Part shown: positions 31,710-38,343 of the stretch, piece after piece
How the letters are laid out: each line of letters begins with the position of its first letter
How positions within the stretch are numbered: the first letter of the stretch is position 1
Assembly: GCA_015499995.1 (NCBI GenBank)
Contig: JADNRV010000403.1
Location: 1-38,343, forward strand
Reading direction: 5' to 3'
From: Flammula alnicola
Lineage: Eukaryota > Basidiomycota > Agaricomycetes > Agaricales > Strophariaceae
Length of the DNA stretch: 38,343 bases
Notes under the pieces: model-generated
Seen by the model: only the letters and a program-made list of their open reading frames with translations
The model's database searches: none
Told to the model about the DNA's origin: nothing
Position numbers and translations under genes: made by a program

Positions 31710-34700
31710 TCATTCATGGGACTTGAAAACTACGCCTGGGACTTCCGTCAACAACGTCGCAACTCGGGCGACAACGTGACCTCCTACACCCACTCCGATT
31801 AATAGAGCGACATCTACGACGATCATCTCCACAGCTCCTGCCACATACCGTGGGGCAAGGATCTTCCACACGAGTGGATGGTGTCTAAGCATTGTCGCGC
31901 CGACTGCTACGCCGAAAAGAAGAGTGGAATAGTAGATCATCACTCCGAGAGTGGCGAGTGTGATATTCCGTACAAGATACCTCCGAGTCGGCGCTGAAGA
32001 TCGTGATGTTGGGGCATGTCCCCATATGGCAACAAGAGGCGCGGCCAATGCCATAACGAAAAACGAACCAAGGGAATTTATGACCAGCGTTATCCTCGAG
32101 AATGGGTAGACTACAGTTGGATGCAGCAGAAACGCTGATTTAAGCTGGAGGGAAGAAATGGTTGGCTGGTGTCCCGTGCCGTAGAACGCGAGTATACCGA
32201 GAAGGGGGAAGACCAGGCTGTCGGAAAATTGGAGAGGGTGGGATCGATATGGTATTGCAGGCGGATTATTGGTCGTTAAAGAGGTCGTTAATATGAATTT
32301 TGTGGCTTTGGCTTTGGCTTCCCGTACGCTGTCTATCAGCTCGAGATAGGCCAAAACGGCAACCGTGGCCAGCGCAAGAACGAGCTGACCTGCCAACTGT
32401 GTAGTGAGATATAGCAAGGCAAAGGTTATCATCAAAAACAGAAGATACGATGACCCGTACGCGTTAGGCAATCCAACGTCTGTTACCCGACGGGGCTTAG
32501 GTTCGTTCACCACCTTGACATCAAGGCAAAGGGGGGACAGCCACCACAGTGCGCTACCTATAATGAACGCTAAGGTGAACGCTGACCGCGCCAGCCAAGT
32601 CCTAGCCAACCTCAAGGTCGGACACCATTCATCTCCTAAGACACTGGCGGAGTCGGCCCACTCCATGATCCAGTATCCAGCTCCGCCCACAAGGGAGGGT
32701 GTCAATATTAAGGGTAAGAACGGCCTTGTAAGGCCTGCATCCGAGCCGGAAATTTTGAGGAACCGTAAGATCGCTAGGGGTAAAGCGAAGGCGACGGGGA
32801 CGGCAAGGATGAGAGCCGTTATCGGAGGCGAGGTCGAAGTTCCAAAGAAGGTGACGTGGCAAGACGGTTGCTGTTCTTCTCTGCATACCGTGCTCACCGA
32901 CATGAGCTTTACACATACTGCAAAGAGAAGAGAAAAACCTAAGATTCGGGATCGTAAGGGGGAGCTTTGAACCGTGAGGCCGGTGAAGACGTGTGGGATT
33001 ACGCAGGCGAAAAGAAGGAAGACGACAAGACGATCTTCCCACACCGCAAGCGAGGGTGACGAAAAGGTAGCCGAATGTAGCATGAGAAGGTATGGAGTGA
33101 GCTTAAATGCGTCCAGCGTAATGCGAGGCGGGGAACGGATGATGAACGTCACGCAGAAAGTGAAAGGGATGAAAAGGAGGGCCCAGCTTATGTTCCCGAT
33201 TCCAAGGATGTATCTTGCTACAATTCCGACGACTGCTCCTACCACACCCCCGCAGAGACTAACAGTGTGTTGGGAAGAAAGCCACCCTTCCCAACCATCC
33301 TTCGCGTTCGCAATTCCCGAGTAAGCAGACCATGCCGAACCTACACCGAGACCGAGCAATCCCAGGCCGAAGCCCATGCTTACGAGATTGAACTGGGCCC
33401 ATATTTTACGGCATGCAGCGAGTGCAACCCGATTGTAGTTGAACCGCTGAACAAGCCCCGAATGACTTGTAGCACTGCTGGATTGGGCGTTCACCCACGA
33501 GCTTTGAAGAACGTCCCACACGTGGTCCAGTTCATGACCAGCAGGACTGGATCGATATGCGTTGAGATATCGTTTTACCTGGGCCCCGTTAATATCGAGA
33601 GCCTGTGCGAGATGTTCTCCGTTATGACCCCGCCAGAATATCTCGGGTATGATAGATCCGAGGTTGTTGAACGGAATGGGGAGACCAAGTATAAGGGATA
33701 TGGTGGGAACGAGATCGATTTGTTGGATGTGACGGTGAGGGACGGTAGTTCCAGGGAATATTTCGTACTCGAGGAGGCCAGAAGGTATGGGGGTTGACGT
33801 CTGCATCAAAGGTGGTCCTTTGCTGTATATCCAGAGCGCAGACGAAGTTTCCAAGACTGTATCGCCACAGTGGTTACCTAGGTTGTCCATGCCATGATCT
33901 CCGAGAACAACTAAGAGAGTCTCGTCATCCAATAATTGAACAACGCGTCTGAGAACCTCGTTCATCTGTTCCAACTTCGCCTTCATTCGTGGATGATCGG
34001 GTCCGATCCGGTGGCCTACGTGATCCATGCCGAGAAAATGGCCGATTAAGAGATCAAATGGTTTTGATTTGTCGCCTAACAGAGGGAAGAGATGGGCAAT
34101 AACGCCTTTATCGACGGTGTGGAGGTCCTCGACATTTAATGAGTCGTAGGGGAATGTCACGTTCGGCGTGAATTCCTCCGGGAAGACTGACATCCATGTG
34201 TTGTCGCCCATAAAAGCTATCTGTGTACCATAGCTTTATAAGTAGTTCAACATGAATTGTCGTTCCGAGCTCTGCATTGCTTACCTTTTTCCCGGATAAC
34301 CTCAGCTGTTTTAGAATCGAGTCTTCAGCGATAGATGACCCGCCAAGGTTATTTCCAGCATCACTGAATGTGGGGAGTGAACCAGTTGCGATACCTTTAA
34401 TACGCTGCAGAGTTGTTGTCGGTGGATCTGCGTAAGCATTGTACAAGAAGGAATTGTGAGGATTTTTCGTGGTGATTTCACGCGGAAATGTTAAGATATT
34501 GTGGTGAAAAGGAGATGGTGGACTGGGGGGATCAGACGTGACGATATCGAAGCGTAACGCGTCGATGACGAGAATGACGGCGCGCTTGTGTGTAGGAGGG
34601 ATTGTGCAGGGTTGGGTAGAACAGTCTGAGAATTGTGAAAGAGATTGCCTTGCGAGAAGGAAGCCACCCGTGAAGAGCTTGATTCCTATAAGATGGACGA

Positions 34701-34740
34701 AGGAAAGGGAGAACAGCAGCAACGACTGCTTGGAGAACAT
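31710..34740 (-). CDS. GPI13: GPI ethanolamine phosphate transferase 3 (GPI13/PIG-O)
   Basis: Two exons, complement(31710-34220, 34285-34740), with one 64-bp intron, give 988 residues, near the usual family size. It adds ethanolamine phosphate to the third mannose of the GPI precursor in the ER lumen, the position later linked to protein. An N-terminal hydrophobic anchor (LLLFSLSFVHLIGIKLF) precedes the luminal alkaline-phosphatase-like domain: metal-binding VILVIDALRFD, the catalytic-Thr region PPTTTLQRIKGIATGSLP, GDNTWMSVFP, LIGHFLGMDHVGHRIGPDHP and VVLGDHGMDNLGNH. About a dozen membrane helices follow. The residue after GNH is Cys where the family normally has Gly (GDHGG); this could be tolerated or could mark weak function. 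It is essential in yeasts and is the window's clearest housekeeping gene. Confidence 0.95.
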
Positions 34741-35680
34741 TTCCGATTATGTAAGCCAGTTGCAGATGCCGAACCAATGCCGAACCTGATCACACCGTAA
34801 GCGCTGTGGTTTTACTACAGGCTATAAAATCCAAAAGGTCATGGCATGCTATGGAGAGTATGAACGTAACACGTATTTGTACTAAGATTTTGAATATTTT
34901 CTCATAAGAATTCACACAATCGAAGATCGCCACGTACTTTTCAGCATGTCGCGGGTATCACGGATCTTAATGAACGCTTTCAATACCTTCTTAGGTGCTG
35001 CCCTTCGAGGCCGTGGGCGTACCAAGGACTTTCAAATACAATAATGGGAATTAAAATGTATCCACAACTGTGGCACGATCAAGCAAGCTGGTTTGGAATC
35101 TGCCGTACGCATTGGGAGGGGCGAGCTCAGTAAGCTGGGAATGTGACATCCATCTAGGTACAAATTACAGATGTTTTCCCTCGACGCTGGTTCGCCGCTG
35201 AATGCACCCGGTATGGCATACAGTATATGTCGTGCAGACGCTGGATTGGCCTCTATATAGTTATATTTCTATATTTCTAACAAGGTTTGTAACCGGTTAC
35301 AATGAGTGCTGAGCGATGGAAGTGTCAAATTCCAATGGATCATTGTGCAGTGGATCCATTAAGGCTTGAGAAGCTTGAGAAAGGCTAAATCTCGATGCCA
35401 ACACGCTATTCACATAACAAACATTTTTCAGTCGATAAGGTTTTCCAGCATTCTCAGCTGCGGGATGATACCACGCGATGCAGCACAGAAATACCACGCA
35501 ACATGCGCCTCCATTTTCGAATCGGAATCTTCTGCCTTCTCAGAGTTCTTTTCTGATTCTGACTGTGTATTCAGGTTATGCCCCGAACATCTAGAAATAT
35601 CTCCCTCCATTACGGACTTGCTGTAGGCTCAAGCGTCAGGCCCCAGATTCCCTTCTGATCTATTTCTTGTAGCGCCTCTG
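34741..35680. other. Intergenic region
   Basis: A divergent gap between GPI13 (minus) and the P450 (plus), presumably containing both promoters. An 86-codon plus-strand frame at 35366-35626 lacks any recognisable feature. Confidence 0.45.
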
Positions 35681-37864
35681 ATGCTTTTCTTTCTAGGTTT
35701 AGCGCTTTCAATCTCTTACACTACCTGGTGTCTTTGGCACTGGTACCAAAATGCCCATCTTCAGAATCGGCGTAACCCAACGCCCCTCCCCATTGTGGGA
35801 AACCTGTTCCAGATACCCCGACAACACCCCTGGCTCATATTCATGAAATGGGGGGAGACTTACGGCAAGTAAACCCTTTAAAATCCGCAGAAGTTGAATA
35901 ACGTTGATTGACACAGGCGGGGTGATCCATCTCCGAGTTTTCAGTCGGACGCCTTGTGGTACTCAACAATGAAGAATCCGCGTTCGAGTTATTTGAAAAG
36001 CGGTCGGCCACATACTCAGAGCGAGCCCCAAGGCAAATGGCATACTTGTGCGTCGGTTTATCATATTTTTGGAATTTTCTGACCGTTACCGCTATGTACT
36101 GCTCAACAAAGATGTGGGTTCCGAGATGCATTAATATTCCAGATGTATAACGAAGACACACGAAAGGCGAGAAAATGGCTCCAAGGCGAGCTTAATAAAC
36201 GTGCAGTGCAAGAGCGCCGTGGCCTTTGGCGAAAGGGAGGCCGTGCGATTCGTCCAAAAGCTCGCCAGAGGCTCGAAAGACATCGGCCAGGACGGGCGGC
36301 TGTAAATAATTTGGTTTATCCCTATATTCAAACTAATGGCTCTTCGTTTAGACTGGCAGCCTCGGTCATCCTAATGGTCTCATATGGGTATGAGGCCAAA
36401 CCCAAAGACGACTCAGTGGTCGCTACGTCTCTCGAGGTCATGAGATATCTCGAAAAAGTAATCACTCCAAATGCTTACCTCGTAGATGCGTTGCCGTTTC
36501 GTGAGTACCATTTATGCCGGGGCTATTTTCAATCTTGTTCACCTCTGTAATTATGATAGTTCGTCATTTACCCTCATGGTTTCCTGGCGCAGGTTTTCAG
36601 ATTGAGGCTAAGCGCTGTCGCAAGCTCGTATCGGAAATGGTGACGGTGCCTTACCACGAAACTCTCCAACGGATGGTCAGATCTGCGTTATTCTCCTCCA
36701 ACGGCTTCTGTCTAAATAACGCAAACATTGGGTACTGCAGAAAGATGGCTCTGCCTTACCGTCTCTCATTTCAAAACACGCCGAAAAACTTCAGGAGACA
36801 GGAGATTCCAAGCTTCTCATGTGGACGGCTGCCCAGCTATTTGGGGGTGGGTCGCTAATCTGTTAGCATATCAAGTTTACTGATGATAAAATATATACCT
36901 CCAGCAGGATCGCATACGGTGACCCCGTCGCTTATTTTCCATTACAATATTGCTGACATATATTTTCTCTCAGACCTCAGCAACAATAAAGTTTTTTTTC
37001 CTAGCCATGATCCTTCATCAGGATATACAACGGAAGGCGCAGGCTGAGGTGGATAGTGTATTGTGTGGTACACGCCTTCCAAATATTTCCGACAGAGAGT
37101 CAATGCCATATCTGGAGTGTATATTGAAAGAAATTTATCGATGGAGACCAGTGGCTCCTCTCGGTATGTGAAGTTTTCAAATACTATCTTACTCTCACTT
37201 ATCTCCGAGTCAATTACAGTTGCTCACAGTAGCCTTAAGGACGACGTCTTTAATGGACAGATCATCAAAGCTGGGACTGTGGTCATGGCAAACGTTTGGT
37301 ACGCCACTCATCATTCTATTAAAATATACCAACAGTCTGATATGTTGTGTCAGGGCGATGACCCATAACGAAGGTACCGTACGTGTAACTTTTGTCAAGG
37401 GTTGCTAATTCCCCTTGCCTTAGAGATGTATCCGGACCCCGATAAATTTATTCCTGAACGGTTTCTCGTACCAGAAGCGAGAGACCCTCGAGATCTTGTT
37501 TTTGGATTTGGCAGAAGGTTTTTTGTTCTTCAATACATCCGAACTCTCTTGAAGTCTCATTCCAAGGCTATTAGGATTTGTCCTGGAATACATCTCGCAG
37601 AGGACGTTCTATGGATGATGTTAGCGACTACAATAGCCACGCTCAACGTTCTGCCTGCCTTGGATGCTACCGGCAGAGTAGTTCTTCCCGAGGACGATAA
37701 GTATACCAGCGGTGTGGTGGTGTAAGTTTTCAAAATGTGATCCTGTTATAGCGGTGCTGACACATAGTATCTTCAGAGAACCTCTTCCATTTGATTGTCG
37801 AATCCAATTTCGCTCTGAGGAAACGGCTGAGCTATTATGTGGACTAACAGGTACTATTGCCTAG
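35681..37864 (+). pseudogene. Cytochrome P450, probably inactivated
   Basis: The N-terminus is a membrane anchor (MLFFLGLALSISYTTWCLW) followed by the Pro-rich hinge NPTPLPIVGNLFQIP. The rest splices well: EAKPKDDSVVA, LPSWFPGAGF, the I-helix AGSHTTSAT (36904-36919 mini-exon plus the exon from 36976), the K-helix EIYRW, PDKFIPERFL, and the heme loop FGFGRRICPGIHLAE. The early part does not. Between about 35925 and 35945 VIHLRVFSR and LVVLNNEESAFELF are in different frames, and neither follows directly from exon 1. Near 36190 the frame shifts again between KWLQGELN and EAVRFVQKLARG. Either these are lesions of a recent pseudogene or sequence errors. The I-helix has His where the family usually has Asp/Glu (AGSHT against AGxDT). 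The family is the multi-intron monooxygenase type common in wood-decay fungi; substrate unknown. Confidence 0.8.
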
Positions 37865-37910
37865 ATCTACCCATATCATGATTGGGCCTTAATCTTTAAA
37901 AATATAAACA

Positions 37911-38339
37911 TCAACAACCCAGCACTATGGTGACATCCGTGGCCACGCGCTGCCACGCGTTCGAGTACTGACTATACGGTGTCAGTGATATTTTGAGTAA
38001 ACGTGGGACGCCTGTTAGTGACGGCGTCCCAACTGCCTCGGGTGCCCTGATAGTGTTGACGCTCATCACCCTGAGCGCTGACAACAAATAAAGAGCAAAC
38101 CAGGCTTCTTGCATGCGTCCAAAATGCGTCTCGAGGTCGGGTTGAATGGAGGCTTGGAGGTCGAGAATCTGATGGCGAACAATGGTTCTCGGATTATCAA
38201 ATAACTCGACTTGAACGCGACAAGAGAGGAATAGTAGGACGCGTGTCACTGATTCAATTTCAAATTCGAGGCTTGTGTACGACACGTGCGCGTGATGCGG
38301 CGAATCGGCAAGCCCCGGCCACCAATGGCAATGCACCAC
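37911..38339 (-). CDS. Unrecognised open frame at the window edge
   Basis: A 142-codon minus-strand frame begins four bases from the window end and may extend further upstream. It reads MVHCHWWPGLADSPHHAHVS, continues with a hydrophobic EAWFALYLLSALRVMSV segment, and ends VATDVTIVLGC. Composition is protein-like and has no low-complexity stretch, but there is no family match and no spliced partner visible. It may be the last exon of a gene lying outside, or chance. Confidence 0.3.
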   Translation of the reverse strand: MVHCHWWPGLADSPHHAHVSYTSLEFEIESVTRVLLFLSCRVQVELFDNPRTIVRHQILDLQASIQPDLETHFGRMQEAWFALYLLSALRVMSVNTIRAPEAVGTPSLTGVPRLLKISLTPYSQYSNAWQRVATDVTIVLGC

Positions 38340-38343
38340 TGCC

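Noticed and set aside
32404..33797. Two long plus-strand frames (188 and 176 codons)
   Set aside because: They lie opposite the GPI13 coding sequence and have no motifs of their own.
29970..37864. A biosynthetic gene cluster (alpha/beta hydrolase plus P450)
   Set aside because: Only two enzyme genes are present, with housekeeping GPI13 between them, the P450 appears broken, and no synthase, regulator or transporter is nearby.

Overview
The window looks like nuclear DNA of a filamentous basidiomycete, most likely an Agaricomycete. Genes carry many small GT-AG introns of about 50-65 bp. Several belong to membrane or enzyme families that are expanded in mushroom-forming fungi: DUF6533-like and DUF6534-like proteins, a degenerate protein-kinase-like family, SET/MYND proteins, P450s and a fungal-type DDE transposase. 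No complete tRNA, rRNA or CRISPR array was recognised. All gene models are spliced by eye from the sequence.

Left part (1-16.5 kb): a repeat-rich accessory region assembled from copied blocks. A block with a kinase-like gene occurs twice (about 0.43-1.88 and 10.45-11.80 kb). A small orphan gene of about 250 residues occurs three times on the minus strand (2.9-3.8, 9.3-10.4 and 14.8-15.8 kb). At 14.8-18.6 kb the orphan gene lies head to head with a SET/MYND gene across a ~415 bp intergenic region. The whole arrangement (orphan gene, shared intergenic region and first exon of the SET gene) was copied to 2.68-4.49 kb. Between orphan copies 1 and 2 sits a 4.29 kb foldback-like element (4957-9242). 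It has ~89 bp terminal inverted repeats and two opposed arrays of a ~163 bp tandem repeat, so most of it forms one long inverted repeat around a ~600 bp spacer. It encodes no transposase. A five-exon gene for an unrecognised 365-residue protein lies at 13.25-14.60 kb.

Middle part (16.2-29 kb): the SET/MYND gene, which carries an apparent 2-nt deletion; a decayed transposase at 19.07-20.26 kb; a 12-exon DUF6533-like membrane protein gene; a Ser/Pro-rich, probably disordered protein; a long stretch with no convincing gene; and a DUF6534-like membrane protein gene on the minus strand.

Right part (29.9-38.3 kb): a seven-exon alpha/beta hydrolase; GPI13/PIG-O, the core GPI-anchor ethanolamine phosphate transferase and the only clear housekeeping gene here; a cytochrome P450 with intact heme and I-helix regions but a broken first third; and an unassigned reading frame running to the window edge.

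The genes do not form an obvious pathway. The most distinctive features are the foldback element, the block duplications on both sides of it, and the orphan family, one copy of which has a GC-AG intron where its paralogues have GT-AG.
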